Below, one piece after another: positions 1 through 7,549 of a DNA stretch of 35,229 nt. A model generated the notes under the pieces. That model made no database searches. It was not told the DNA's origin and worked only from the letters and a program-made list of their open reading frames with translations. Position 1 is the stretch's first letter, and every line of letters starts with the position of its first letter. Source of the DNA: Cryobacterium sp. (lineage in GTDB: Bacteria > Actinomycetota > Actinomycetes > Actinomycetales > Microbacteriaceae); NCBI RefSeq assembly GCF_026786305.1, contig NZ_JAJAYI010000050.1, forward strand, positions 1 through 35,229. Reading direction: 5' to 3'. The translations under genes were made by a program, and so were the position numbers.

Positions 1-1
1 C

Positions 2-100
2 CAGACGGGGATGCCGCCGGGCGAGCTCCTCCGGCCCGAGGCCCAGCCGGGTCGCGGCGCCGGGCGCCAGGTTGTCGCCGAAGACCTCGGCGCCCCCGGC
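2..100 (-). other. Fragment resembling CaiB/BaiF CoA-transferase, likely chimeric contig end
   Basis: Read on the minus strand this stretch is open and gives residues such as EVFGDNLAPGAATRLGLG followed by PEELARRHPRL. That closely resembles the segment of class III CoA-transferases (CaiB/BaiF family) usually written as DVxVxNxxPGxxxRLGLGxxxLxxxxPRL. It is in the opposite orientation to the phosphatase and purB genes that follow, has no start or stop, and meets them through a GC homopolymer tract. I infer that it comes from another locus or another organism and was joined here by assembly. The family resemblance is from memory of the motif over only about 33 residues, so it is moderate evidence. 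Confidence 0.5.
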
Positions 101-146
101 CCCCCCCGGGGGCCCCCCCCCCCCCGGGGGGGGGGCCGCCCCCCAC
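95..146. other. GC homopolymer tract, probable assembly artefact
   Basis: This tract is almost pure C and G runs: seven C, five G, thirteen C, ten G and further C blocks. It destroys the reading frame of the phosphatase gene to its right and separates it from unrelated coding sequence on its left. A similar poly-G/poly-C tract occurs at the other end of the window, which suggests an artefact common to contig ends rather than biology. Confidence 0.7.
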
Positions 147-371
147 CGCAGCCAGGAACGAATTTTGCGCAACTGGGCGCTCAAGGATCGCGATCGCGCC
201 AAGGTGCGCCTACTGCTGAGCTTTGACGCCGAACAGGCCGCCCTGTTCGACGTGCCCGACCCCTACTATTCCGACGATGCGTTGTTTGACGCCGTATTAG
301 GCATGATTGAAAGGGCAAGCCATGCACTTGTGAAACAACTTGCACCCGCAATTCGACAGGGAGTCCGATGA
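147..371 (+). CDS. Low-molecular-weight protein tyrosine phosphatase, C-terminal part only
   Basis: Only the last 74 or so codons are present. The end of the protein carries the motif DVPDPYYSDDALFDAVL, which matches the LMW-PTP signature in which the Asp of the DP-Y-Y motif is the general acid of phosphotyrosine hydrolysis. The preceding segment RILRNWALKDRDRAKVRLLL fits the region between the P-loop and that motif in actinobacterial PtpA-type enzymes. The N-terminal P-loop with the catalytic Cys (CX5R) is missing because the sequence runs into the homopolymer tract. The stop codon overlaps the purB start by four bases (ATGA), so the two genes are probably translationally coupled. The truncation is most likely technical, not a pseudogene. 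Confidence 0.75.
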   Translation, partial: RSQERILRNWALKDRDRAKVRLLLSFDAEQAALFDVPDPYYSDDALFDAVLGMIERASHALVKQLAPAIRQGVR

Positions 372-1750
372 GTCACCTACCCGTACAGGTTCTGAGCCCG
401 CTAGATGGCCGCTACCGAGCCGCCGTTTCCGATCTGGGTGAATTCCTGTCCGAGGCCGGTCTCAACCGTGCCCGTGTGCGCGTGGAGGTGGAGTGGCTGA
501 TTACCCTCACGGACCGCAGTCTATTTGGTTCCGCGCCCCTCGCTGCCGAGCAGAAGCTCGCCCTGCGCGCCCTGGTGACCGACTTCGGCCAGGCCGAGAT
601 CGACGAACTGGCCGAGCTTGAGGCCACGACCCGCCACGACGTGAAGGCCGTCGAATACCTCGTGCGTCGACGCCTCGGCACGCTCGGCCTCGACCACATC
701 AGCGAACTCACCCACTTCGCCGCGACCAGCGAAGACATCAACAACCTCTCGTACGCCCTGACCGTGCGTGACGCCGTACAGACCGTCTGGCTGCCCAAGC
801 TGCGCCTGGTCATCGAGGCTCTGCGCAGCAATGCGCTGGAATTTCGAGCGGATTCGATGCTGGCCCGCACCCACGGGCAGCCCGCGACGCCGACCACCAT
901 GGGTAAAGAACTCGCCGTGTTCGTCTACCGCCTGGAGCGTATCGTGGCTCAGATCGACACCGGCGAATACCTGGGCAAGTTCAGCGGCGCCACCGGCACT
1001 TTCGCCGCCCACGTGGCCGCCGAACCGTCCGTCGATTGGCCAGCCGTCTCACGCGAGTTCGTCGAGGGTCTCGGTCTCGGCTGGAACCCACTGACGACCC
1101 AGATCGAATCGCACGACTGGCAGGCTGAGCTGTATTCGCGTGCTTCGCACGCGAATCGTATTCTGCACAACCTGGCCACCGATATCTGGACCTACATTTC
1201 CATCGGCTACTTCCGCCAGATTCCGCAGGTTGGCGCCACCGGCTCCTCGACCATGCCGCACAAGATCAACCCGATTCGATTCGAGAACGCCGAGGCGAAC
1301 CTCGAGCTGTCCTGCGCCATCCTGGACTCGCTCGCTGCCACTCTCGTGACCAGTCGGCTACAGCGCGACCTCACCGACTCCACCACGCAGCGCAACATCG
1401 GGGTTGGCTTTGGGCATTCCCTGCTCGCGCTCGACAATATTCTGCGCGGCCTCGGCGAGATCGACATTGATCGTGCACTTCTCGCGAGCGACCTCGACTC
1501 CAACTGGGAGATTCTGGGTGAGGCGATTCAGACCGTGATTCGCGCTGAGGTCTCGGCTGGACGCTCGTCGATCGAAGATCCCTACGCGCTCCTGAAGGAG
1601 CTGACCCGCGGTAAGCGCATCACGAGCGCCGACCTGGCAGCTTTCGTCTCTGCCCTTGACATCGGCGCCGCCGCCAAGACCCGGCTCCTGGCACTGACCC
1701 CGGCAGGCTATGTCGGCCTCGCCGACCCCTTGGTCAACTACCTGCCCTAG
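368..1750 (+). CDS. purB: Adenylosuccinate lyase
   Basis: The 460-residue product is a complete fumarase/aspartase-superfamily lyase. It carries the signature GSSTMPHKINPIRFENAEAN near residues 295-315, the HDVKAVEYL segment and the TSEDINNLSYAL segment that build the active site, and an ARTHGQPATPTTMGKE block. PurB cleaves SAICAR to AICAR and adenylosuccinate to AMP, both releasing fumarate, in cytosolic de novo purine synthesis. Length and the MPHKxNP form fit the E. coli-type PurB better than the shorter B. subtilis type. The ATG overlaps the phosphatase stop by four bases. Its stop codon overlaps the stop of the converging minus-strand dehydrogenase remnant, leaving no room for a separate terminator. 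Confidence 0.95.
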   Translation: MSHLPVQVLSPLDGRYRAAVSDLGEFLSEAGLNRARVRVEVEWLITLTDRSLFGSAPLAAEQKLALRALVTDFGQAEIDELAELEATTRHDVKAVEYLVRRRLGTLGLDHISELTHFAATSEDINNLSYALTVRDAVQTVWLPKLRLVIEALRSNALEFRADSMLARTHGQPATPTTMGKELAVFVYRLERIVAQIDTGEYLGKFSGATGTFAAHVAAEPSVDWPAVSREFVEGLGLGWNPLTTQIESHDWQAELYSRASHANRILHNLATDIWTYISIGYFRQIPQVGATGSSTMPHKINPIRFENAEANLELSCAILDSLAATLVTSRLQRDLTDSTTQRNIGVGFGHSLLALDNILRGLGEIDIDRALLASDLDSNWEILGEAIQTVIRAEVSAGRSSIEDPYALLKELTRGKRITSADLAAFVSALDIGAAAKTRLLALTPAGYVGLADPLVNYLP

Positions 1751-2375
1751 TGCCGGTCCACTCTGTGAGGGGGTTCAGTGCCCGTGACCAGTGCATCGAG
1801 GTCGACGGCACCACTCTCTACAAGCTGGATTCCGAGCGGCCACGTGTTTGCGTAGCGGAGCACTCCGCTGTGCGAGATCTCACGGTTCTGAATCCACGAG
1901 ACGGGAAGCTCGACCGTGTCCTTGCTCATCCCAACGAGAATTGCCCGGCCACCCGGCCGCACCGCGAGTATTCCGGCCTGTACTGCCACGCCACCGCCGA
2001 TGCATCGATGAACGCGTCGATGAACGCATCCACGTCCAGGCTATCGACCGCGTCGACGAGCGGGTCGACGAGCGGGTCGAGTGCGATCGTCGCCCCGTGT
2101 TCGAGGGCGAAGGCCCGACGGTCAGCGTCCACATCGGCGATGTAGATCTTGGTCGCACCGAAAGCGCGCGCAGTCTGCGCCATGATGACCCCGATCGGGC
2201 CTGCGCCGGCAATGAGCACTAAGCTCCCCGGGCGAATGTACGCGCGCTTGCAGGCCCCAATACCGACCGAGAGAGGTCCGACGAGCGCCGCCGCTTCATC
2301 GGAGATGCTATCGGGAATCGAGTGGGCGGAGTCCGATATCGACGGCTGGACACTGCCGAACGGCCAATGGAACAA
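1747..2375 (-). pseudogene. Decayed zinc-type polyol (sorbitol/xylitol-like) dehydrogenase
   Basis: Two overlapping minus-strand frames are pieces of one medium-chain dehydrogenase. The upstream piece (about 2318 down to 1995) gives SDEAAALVGPLSVGIGACKR then VLIAGAGPIGVIMAQTARAF, the typical entry helix and NAD-binding GxGPIG fold. The downstream piece (1989 down to 1747) gives VAVQAGILAVRPGGRAILVG and ends in DLDALVTG. The two are out of frame by one shift near 1988-1995. The N-terminal catalytic domain with zinc ligands is absent; upstream of about 2318 nothing recognisable continues. The C-terminus also leaves the family pattern after LVTG, and a stretch like PLTEW appears in another frame. 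Two 12-bp tandem duplications lie inside. I infer an inactive remnant. Substrate cannot be told. A sequencing error could explain one shift but not the missing domain. Confidence 0.75.
2007..2078. repeat. Two in-frame 12-bp tandem duplications in the dehydrogenase remnant
   Basis: GATGAACGCGTC at 2007-2018 is followed by GATGAACGCATC at 2019-2030, and GACGAGCGGGTC occurs twice in a row at 2055-2066 and 2067-2078. On the minus strand they duplicate AFID and DPLV within the NAD-binding domain. Both are multiples of three and so do not shift frame themselves. Confidence 0.85.
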
Positions 2376-2477
2376 ACCCCAAGCCTGGATCTCAAGATTG
2401 GGCGCCCTCCAGCAGGGCTTGCGTCGCCGGCAGTTATCACGGCGTGAGACACCGTGGCGGTGCGGGTTGAGGACGTG

Positions 2478-2747
2478 TTAGTGACCGTTCTGCTCGTCCA
2501 GGTCGGTCTGCTCCGACGCGTTGGGTTTCATGCCGAGCACGAGCATCGCGATCACCACGAGCGCCACGATGAACGTCACGCCGAGCCCGATGACCGACAG
2601 CATCGGTTCGCGCGTGGTGAGCAGAATGGTCACCCCAACGAACAGGGCCATCCCTCCGGAGATTGCGAGTAATTCCGCTGGCTTCAAACGATCGGATCGG
2701 CTGGGCTGGTGCGCCGGGTCGGGGGTATCAGGAGTCTTTTTGGTCAC
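2478..2747 (-). CDS. Small two-helix membrane protein, unknown function
   Basis: The 89-residue product has a charged, proline-rich N-terminus (about 25 residues), two hydrophobic segments (ELLAISGGMALFVGVTILLT at about 25-44 and a valine/leucine-rich stretch at about 50-71) and a polar acidic tail. I do not recognise the family and assign no function. It starts with ATG inside the last codons of the upstream DUF308-like gene (ATGA overlap), so the two are co-transcribed and probably coupled. A shared operon of two small membrane proteins suggests an envelope role, but that is only context. Confidence 0.65.
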   Translation of the reverse strand: MTKKTPDTPDPAHQPSRSDRLKPAELLAISGGMALFVGVTILLTTREPMLSVIGLGVTFIVALVVIAMLVLGMKPNASEQTDLDEQNGH

Positions 2748-3349
2748 AGGGAGTCCGAATCATTGGGTGCGACGTTCGCGGGTGTGCTGCGGCGCTGTCG
2801 GGGTGCGTCCCACTTGAGGGAGAGCCCGGCGATGGGCAGAAAAACGACGAGAAAGACCAGATAGGCGCCGAACAACCCGACCGAGACAACCGGGTTGGGC
2901 GGAAGCAGCAGAAAGAGCAGGGAGAGTACCGCACCGCCAATGCCGGTGAATAGCCAGTCTTTGGCCGGCAGGGGGCGTTTGCGCACCCGGATGCCGGCAT
3001 AGATTTCAAGAACACCGGTAACGGCACCCCAGACGCTCACCACGAACAGGAAGAAACCATGGCCACCGGCGTGAAAACCGAGGGCTATTGCACCGATGAT
3101 CATGCTCACGATGCCCTGGATGAGGAACAGGCTGCGGTCGGTGGTCACGGTCAGTGTACGCGGGCCGGCCAGCACGAGCAGCAGGCCGCTCGCGAGGGCG
3201 AATGCGCCGAACACGAGCAAACCCAGCTGGGCGGAGTGATCCCGATTGAACGTGATGATGACCGCGGGAACCACGGCGATCAGGGCGCGCCCGACGGGTA
3301 CGGACCAATAGCGGGGCCCGACGCTTGATGGTGCCTGGGCGTTCGCCAC
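2744..3349 (-). CDS. DUF308/HdeD-like multi-pass membrane protein
   Basis: About 201 residues with six hydrophobic segments and short polar loops, for example LGLLVFGAFALASGLLLVLA and FFLFVVSVWGAVTGVLEIYA. The Gly-rich helix pattern with one conserved-looking unit repeated about three times matches DUF308 (HdeD-type) proteins, which in enterobacteria are linked to acid resistance but otherwise lack a defined role. I chose the GTG at 3347-3349 because AAAGAGG lies seven bases upstream; a TTG seven codons earlier (3368-3370) is the alternative and would put that ribosome binding site inside the gene. The C-terminus is Arg/Pro rich and cytoplasmic by the positive-inside rule. Confidence 0.7.
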   Translation of the reverse strand: MANAQAPSSVGPRYWSVPVGRALIAVVPAVIITFNRDHSAQLGLLVFGAFALASGLLLVLAGPRTLTVTTDRSLFLIQGIVSMIIGAIALGFHAGGHGFFLFVVSVWGAVTGVLEIYAGIRVRKRPLPAKDWLFTGIGGAVLSLLFLLLPPNPVVSVGLFGAYLVFLVVFLPIAGLSLKWDAPRQRRSTPANVAPNDSDSL

Positions 3350-3452
3350 GCACGACCTCTTTCGTTGCAAAATTTGTCAGCCCCAGTCTACGCGGCGACT
3401 CGACGGCGCATCTGCGAGCCGGCTGCACGCGCTCGCTCCCTCGCTGAGCGAA

Positions 3453-4889
3453 CTACCCGACGGCCACCATGTCGGCAAAGCGGGAATAGTGGCCGTGGAA
3501 GGCGACCGTGACGGTGCGGGTCGGGCCGTTACGGTGCTTGGCCACGATGAGGTCGGCCTCGCCGGCGCGCGGGTTGTCCTTCTCGTAGGCGCTCTCACGG
3601 TGCAGCAGAATGACCATGTCGGCGTCCTGCTCGAGCGAGCCCGACTCGCGAAGGTCGGAGATGGCCGGCATCTTGTCGGCGCGCTGCTCGGGACCACGGT
3701 TGAGCTGGGAGAGCGCGATGACCGGAACCTGCAGCTCCTTGGCCAGCAGTTTGAGCGCCCGCGAAAACTCACTGACCTCCTGCTGGCGCGACTCGACCTT
3801 CTTGCCGCTGGTCATGAGCTGTAGATAGTCGATGATGACCATTTTGAGCCCGACGCGCTGCTTGAGCCGACGACACTTGGCGCGAATCTCCACCAGGGTC
3901 ATATTCGGACTGTCGTCGATGTACAGCGGTGCATCGTTGATGCGCCCGCGCGTGGCGGCAATCGTGGTCCAGTCGCGGGCCTCAACGGTGCCCTTGCGCA
4001 TGCTCTGCAAAGGAACGGATGCCTCCGCCGCGAGCAGGCGCATCGCAATTTCACTCCGCCCCATTTCGAGCGAGAAGAAGATGCTCGGCAGGTTGTGATG
4101 GATGGATGCCGAGCGCGCGAAGTCGAGGGCGAGCGTGGATTTACCCAGCGCCGGGCGAGCCGCAACGATGATGAGCTGGCCGCCGTGAAACCCGTTGGTG
4201 AGTTCGTCGAGGTCAGCAAAGCCCGTCGGGACACCGCTCATCTGGCCGTCTTTGAGCTTGGCGGCCTCAATTTCTTCGATGGCCGCCGTTACGGCATCGG
4301 TGAGCGGAACGTAATCCTCGGTTTCGGTGCCACCAGTGACGGAGTAGATCTCGGCCTGGGCCGTGTTCACGAGATCGAGCACCTCGCCCTCGCCGGCGTA
4401 GCCCAACTGGGCGATGCGCGTGCCGGCCTCGACCAGACGGCGTAGCAGCGCGCGTTCGGCCACAATGGTCGAGTAGAAGCCCGCGTTGGCGGCGGTGGGC
4501 ACCAGGCTCGTCAGGGTGTGCAGATAATCGGCACCGCCGGCTCGGGAGAGCTCGCCGACCTTGGTGAGCTCATCGGTGACAGTGATGACGTCGGTCGGCT
4601 CGCCCTGGGCGTAGAGCGAGAGAATCGCGTCAAAGATGATCTCGTGCTTGGGGATGTAGAAGTCGCCGCCGCGCACGGTTTCGACGACGTCGGCGACAGC
4701 GTCTTTGCTGAGCATCATTCCACCGAGGGCGCTCTGTTCGGCCAGGAGGTCGTGGGGCAGGGCTCGCTCCGACTTCCAGGCTTCAGCGGGCCGTTCGCCG
4801 CGTTTCTGGTCGAGCGCGCCGCCGCGCGCGGGCGAACCGTACTCATTTGACGCTGGCTGGTTGGCTAGGCCCAGGTGAGCGATCGACAC
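3453..4889 (-). CDS. dnaB: Replicative DNA helicase DnaB
   Basis: A 478-residue RecA-fold hexameric helicase that unwinds DNA ahead of the replisome in the 5' to 3' direction. Near residues 45-150 lies the N-terminal primase-binding domain (AEQSALGGMMLSKDAVADVV). Walker A is ARPALGKST at about 244-252, followed by SLEMG, the Walker B strand MVIIDYLQLM, the Q-rich EVSEFSRALK helix and the arginine-finger region DLRESGSLEQDADM. No intein is present; these are common in actinobacterial DnaB. I prefer the GTG at 4887-4889, with AGAGG six bases upstream, over an upstream start that would add 22 basic residues unlike the family. The gene follows rpsF-ssb-rpsR-rplI as in mycobacteria, but a 457-bp gap with a terminator and DnaA boxes separates it, so it probably has its own promoter. 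Confidence 0.95.
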   Translation of the reverse strand: MSIAHLGLANQPASNEYGSPARGGALDQKRGERPAEAWKSERALPHDLLAEQSALGGMMLSKDAVADVVETVRGGDFYIPKHEIIFDAILSLYAQGEPTDVITVTDELTKVGELSRAGGADYLHTLTSLVPTAANAGFYSTIVAERALLRRLVEAGTRIAQLGYAGEGEVLDLVNTAQAEIYSVTGGTETEDYVPLTDAVTAAIEEIEAAKLKDGQMSGVPTGFADLDELTNGFHGGQLIIVAARPALGKSTLALDFARSASIHHNLPSIFFSLEMGRSEIAMRLLAAEASVPLQSMRKGTVEARDWTTIAATRGRINDAPLYIDDSPNMTLVEIRAKCRRLKQRVGLKMVIIDYLQLMTSGKKVESRQQEVSEFSRALKLLAKELQVPVIALSQLNRGPEQRADKMPAISDLRESGSLEQDADMVILLHRESAYEKDNPRAGEADLIVAKHRNGPTRTVTVAFHGHYSRFADMVAVG

Positions 4890-5346
4890 TCCGCACCTCT
4901 TTCTCTGTTGTGAATATAGGTGTATCAGGACCCACCGACACGGGACGTGACGCACCAGCCTGAACGAGATGCCGGCACTGGATCACCCTAAGGAGCCACT
5001 AGCACCCTCCACAAACACCCCTGTGGATAACTCTGTGGATAATCTGCGCGAAACGCCGTAGAGATTGTGCAGAACCTGTGGACTCGCCTGTGGACAAACT
5101 TTAAAACTGTGCAAATAAAATGTGTTTGATCAGCTATTTAAGTTCTTCACACGGGTGTGTATAAAGTAACTTCAATCAACCCTTGAACCTTGTCGATACG
5201 AATGCTCACCTGTGCACAAAACCAGGGGGTCAAGGCCCAAAAAACGGCTCTTAACCTCCAATAGCGGAGGGTTCCTTTCGGAACCCCCCGCTATGGGAGT
5301 AGCAAGCCGGCGAGCCCTGTGGCGCCGGACCTACTGAGGTGCGATG
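4890..5346. promoter_or_regulatory. DnaA-box cluster with AT-rich stretch between rplI and dnaB
   Basis: This 457-bp gap has no gene. Two perfect DnaA boxes (TGTGGATAA) lie at 5022-5030 and 5034-5042, exactly 12 bp apart. Two relaxed boxes, TGTGGACTC at 5077-5085 and TGTGGACAA at 5089-5097, repeat the same 12-bp step. An unusually AT-rich stretch follows at about 5098-5180, and TGTGCACAA is at 5211-5219. The arrangement resembles an origin: boxes in one orientation next to a potential unwinding element. It lies upstream of dnaB on the minus strand. A possible -10 (TATATT on the minus strand) is at 4913-4918, with no convincing -35. Possible roles are DnaA control of dnaB, DnaA titration or a second initiation element; none is shown. 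Confidence 0.75.
5261..5294 (-). terminator. Strong hairpin downstream of rplI
   Basis: ATAGCGGAGGGTTCC pairs with GGAACCCCCCGCTAT across a TTTC loop: a 15-bp stem with one A-C mismatch. It lies about 50 bases past the rplI stop on the minus strand. A run of six T on that strand follows only about 20 bases later, so it is not a compact intrinsic terminator, but it most likely ends or attenuates the rpsF-ssb-rpsR-rplI transcript before the dnaB promoter region. Confidence 0.7.
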
Positions 5347-5796
5347 CTACTTGGCAGCGACGACCACGAGGGTGATCGTGGCACTGAGCTCGTCGCGAAG
5401 ACGAACCGTGGCCGTGTGCTCACCGGTCAGCTTGATCGCAGTGAGCTCAATCTTGCGCTTGTCGACCGTGCCGAGACCGGCGGCTGCCACGGCGTTGGCC
5501 ACATCCGTGGTCTTGACCGAACCGAACAGGCGACCGCCAGCACCGGCCTTGACGACCAGGGTGACCTTGGTGTTCTCAAGCTTGACCTTGAGCGCCTCGG
5601 CCTCTTCAAAGGTGGCATGCTCGCGCGCTGCGCGGGCTGCCTTGATCTGCTCGATCTGCTTCTCGCCACCGCGGGTCCACGCAACAGCGAAGCCCTTGGG
5701 AACGAGATAATTACGAGCAAACCCGTTCTTGACGTCTACGACGTCGCCGGGTGCACCGAGGCCGGAGACCTCGTGCGTCAGAATCAATTTCGACAT
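5347..5796 (-). CDS. rplI: 50S ribosomal protein bL9
   Basis: The 149-residue product is the normal length for bL9. It opens with [20 protein letters not shown] and the loop [16 protein letters not shown], the rRNA-binding N-terminal domain, followed by the long charged connecting helix (about 40-75) and the C-terminal domain with [16 protein letters not shown]. It is the last gene of the rpsF-ssb-rpsR-rplI operon, nine bases after rpsR, and is followed by a strong hairpin. bL9 binds 23S rRNA near the L1 stalk and helps keep the reading frame. Confidence 0.95.
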   Translation of the reverse strand: MSKLILTHEVSGLGAPGDVVDVKNGFARNYLVPKGFAVAWTRGGEKQIEQIKAARAAREHATFEEAEALKVKLENTKVTLVVKAGAGGRLFGSVKTTDVANAVAAAGLGTVDKRKIELTAIKLTGEHTATVRLRDELSATITLVVVAAK

Positions 5797-5805
5797 TTGG
5801 TTTCC

Positions 5806-6069
5806 TTACCGGCCTGAGCCTGCGTAGGGCAGCAAAGCCATTTCGCGGGCGTTCTTGACGGCACGGGCGATGAGGCGCTGTTCCTGCACGGAAACGCCTG
5901 TGATGCGACGGGCGCGGATCTTTCCGCGCTCGGAGATGAACTTGCGCAGGGTGGGGACATCTTTGTAATCGATGACACCAACCCGAATCGACTTCGCAGG
6001 AGCGGCGTTCTTGCCACCCTTAGCGCCGCGAAGCGGCTTGCGGCGGTCGCCGCTCGACTTTCCAGCCAT
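5806..6069 (-). CDS. rpsR: 30S ribosomal protein bS18, cysteine-free form
   Basis: 87 residues with the family core [20 protein letters not shown] and [20 protein letters not shown]. bS18 pairs with bS6 on the platform of the 30S subunit. In many bacteria, including the main mycobacterial copy, the N-terminal part carries a zinc-binding cysteine pair; here that region reads [15 protein letters not shown] and the protein has no cysteine at all. This is the zinc-independent (C-minus) type, yet it sits in the ordinary housekeeping operon. It lies between ssb and rplI with short spacers. Confidence 0.95.
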   Translation of the reverse strand: MAGKSSGDRRKPLRGAKGGKNAAPAKSIRVGVIDYKDVPTLRKFISERGKIRARRITGVSVQEQRLIARAVKNAREMALLPYAGSGR

Positions 6070-6116
6070 GATTTCCTTACTTTCTTAAAAGGTGTGAGCT
6101 ACGCACGCGGCGTGGC

Positions 6117-6635
6117 TTAGAAGGGGGTCTCGTCGCTGAAGTTACCGGGACTGTTCCAGACGTCTCCGCCGGATGCTGCGGGTGCAGCAGACTTGGCGGG
6201 GGCGCTGGGTGCCCACGGCTCATCATTGCCCGGGCCACCGGCAGCGGGAGCGCCGCTGCGAGGGCCGGACGACTGCGCGCGAGTGAGGGACGCGGTGGCG
6301 TAGCGCAGTGAAGGACCAATTTCGTCGATCTCGAGCTCCATGCTCGTGCGCTTTTCACCCTCCTTCGTCTCATACGAACGCTGCTTGAGACGCCCGGAAG
6401 CGATGACCCGCGACCCCTTGGTCAATGAACCTGCCACGTGTTCGGCGAATTCACGCCAAACGCTCGCACGCAAGAACAGCGCGTCGCCATCTTTCCACTC
6501 GTTGGCCGCACGATCGAACGTGCGCGGAGTGGAAGCGATGGTGAAGTTGGCAACCGCCAGCCCGTTCTGCGTGTAACGCAGTTCCGGATCGCTGGTGAGG
6601 TTGCCCACCACGGTGATTACGGTCTCGCCAGCCAT
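6117..6635 (-). CDS. ssb: Single-stranded DNA-binding protein
   Basis: 172 residues: an N-terminal OB-fold (about 1-112) beginning [20 protein letters not shown] with the FTIAST and [16 protein letters not shown] strands, a Gly/Ala/Pro-rich linker, and the acidic C-terminal tip DETPF that recruits replication and repair partners. Its place between rpsF and rpsR is the standard bacterial arrangement, linking supply of SSB to ribosomal protein expression. It starts three bases after the rpsF stop, so coupling is likely. Confidence 0.95.
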   Translation of the reverse strand: MAGETVITVVGNLTSDPELRYTQNGLAVANFTIASTPRTFDRAANEWKDGDALFLRASVWREFAEHVAGSLTKGSRVIASGRLKQRSYETKEGEKRTSMELEIDEIGPSLRYATASLTRAQSSGPRSGAPAAGGPGNDEPWAPSAPAKSAAPAASGGDVWNSPGNFSDETPF

Positions 6636-6638
6636 GGG

Positions 6639-7265
6639 CTACTTGTCGCTTGCCTTGTCGGCGACAGCGGCCGGAGCCGGAGTAGCCTTGGCAGCAGCAG
6701 GCTTGGCGGCAGCAACCTTCGCGGCCGGAACCGCGGTGGAGGCGGCGGTAACCAGCGGGGAAGCATCGACCTTGGCAGCAACCGGAGCAGCAGCGGCCGG
6801 AGCCTCGACCGCCTCGGTCACGGCAACGACGGGCTTCGCGGCAGCGGCAACCTTGGCGGCCGGAGCGGCAGCCGCTGCAGCAGCAGCGTCGGCCTTGGCA
6901 GCGATGACCTTCGGGTTGGCAGCCTTGCGGGCGGCCTTCTCTGCGGCCAACTTGGTTGCCACGACGACCTGGGCGATGCCCTCTTCGGCGCGGAGTACCT
7001 TGGTGCGCATGACGGCCTCGGAGAGCTTCAGCTGGCGGTCGAGCTCGACCGTGGCTGAGGCGCTTGCGGTGAAGTCAACGACGGCATAAATGCCTTCGGT
7101 CTTCTTGTTGATCTCGTATGCGAGACGACGACGACCCCAAACATCAACCTTGTCAATGGTGCCACCATCGTTGCGAACAACGTTGAGGAACTTGTCAAGG
7201 CTGGGAGCTACGGTGCGCTCATCGATCTCGGGATCGAGGATAACCATAAGTTCGTACTGATGCAT
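6639..7265 (-). CDS. rpsF: 30S ribosomal protein bS6 with long Ala-rich tail
   Basis: The first 95 or so residues are bS6: [20 protein letters not shown], the [20 protein letters not shown] strand pair and [11 protein letters not shown]. After that comes a roughly 110-residue tail made almost only of Ala, Lys, Val and Pro, with repeated AAKVAAA-type blocks. Bacterial bS6 is usually 95-140 residues, so this product (208) is about twice the minimal length. bS6 binds bS18 and the central domain of 16S rRNA. The start ATG is preceded by a near-perfect Shine-Dalgarno, AAGGAGGTG. First gene of the operon. The tail is low complexity, probably disordered and positively charged; its role is unknown. 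Confidence 0.95.
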   Translation of the reverse strand: MHQYELMVILDPEIDERTVAPSLDKFLNVVRNDGGTIDKVDVWGRRRLAYEINKKTEGIYAVVDFTASASATVELDRQLKLSEAVMRTKVLRAEEGIAQVVVATKLAAEKAARKAANPKVIAAKADAAAAAAAAPAAKVAAAAKPVVAVTEAVEAPAAAAPVAAKVDASPLVTAASTAVPAAKVAAAKPAAAKATPAPAAVADKASDK

Positions 7266-7400
7266 GACTAACCCACCTCCTTCGGACTAAAACGGCTGCA
7301 GACTTTCTGCAACAGGAGGGTTGTGCATGTGCTGAACGCGGAGGCCGGGAATCCGGCACGCGGGCAACCTGCCCAGACTACCGGATGCCGAGGCTGTGCG
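7266..7400 (-). promoter_or_regulatory. Probable rpsF operon promoter and leader
   Basis: On the minus strand a TAGTCT -10-like hexamer lies at 7377-7382, followed by a leader of about 100 bases that ends in AAGGAGGTG before the rpsF ATG. A small hairpin, TGCAGA-AAG-TCTGCA, occupies 7297-7311, just before a CCG-containing segment and the ribosome binding site. Many bacteria regulate this operon through an mRNA motif bound by the bS6:bS18 complex. This leader could hold that motif, but I cannot confirm the fold, and no good -35 is visible. Confidence 0.4.
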
Positions 7401-7549
7401 CCAGTCGATGCGCCCGGCACCCTCAGGACCGAGCAACTCACGCAGATCAAGCCGAACAGCACCAGTGTGTCGTGAAATTCCGGCGTCGAGGGCGGGGTCG
7501 GCGTCATCCGTGCACGAGTCCGGCGATCCTGACCTGTGGAGGAGTGGGA

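Noticed and set aside
101..135. Palindromic poly-C/poly-G hairpin as a biological structure
   Set aside because: It interrupts a conserved gene and recurs at the other contig end, so an artefact is more likely.
3453..4889. Intein in DnaB
   Set aside because: The helicase motifs are continuous and the length is normal.
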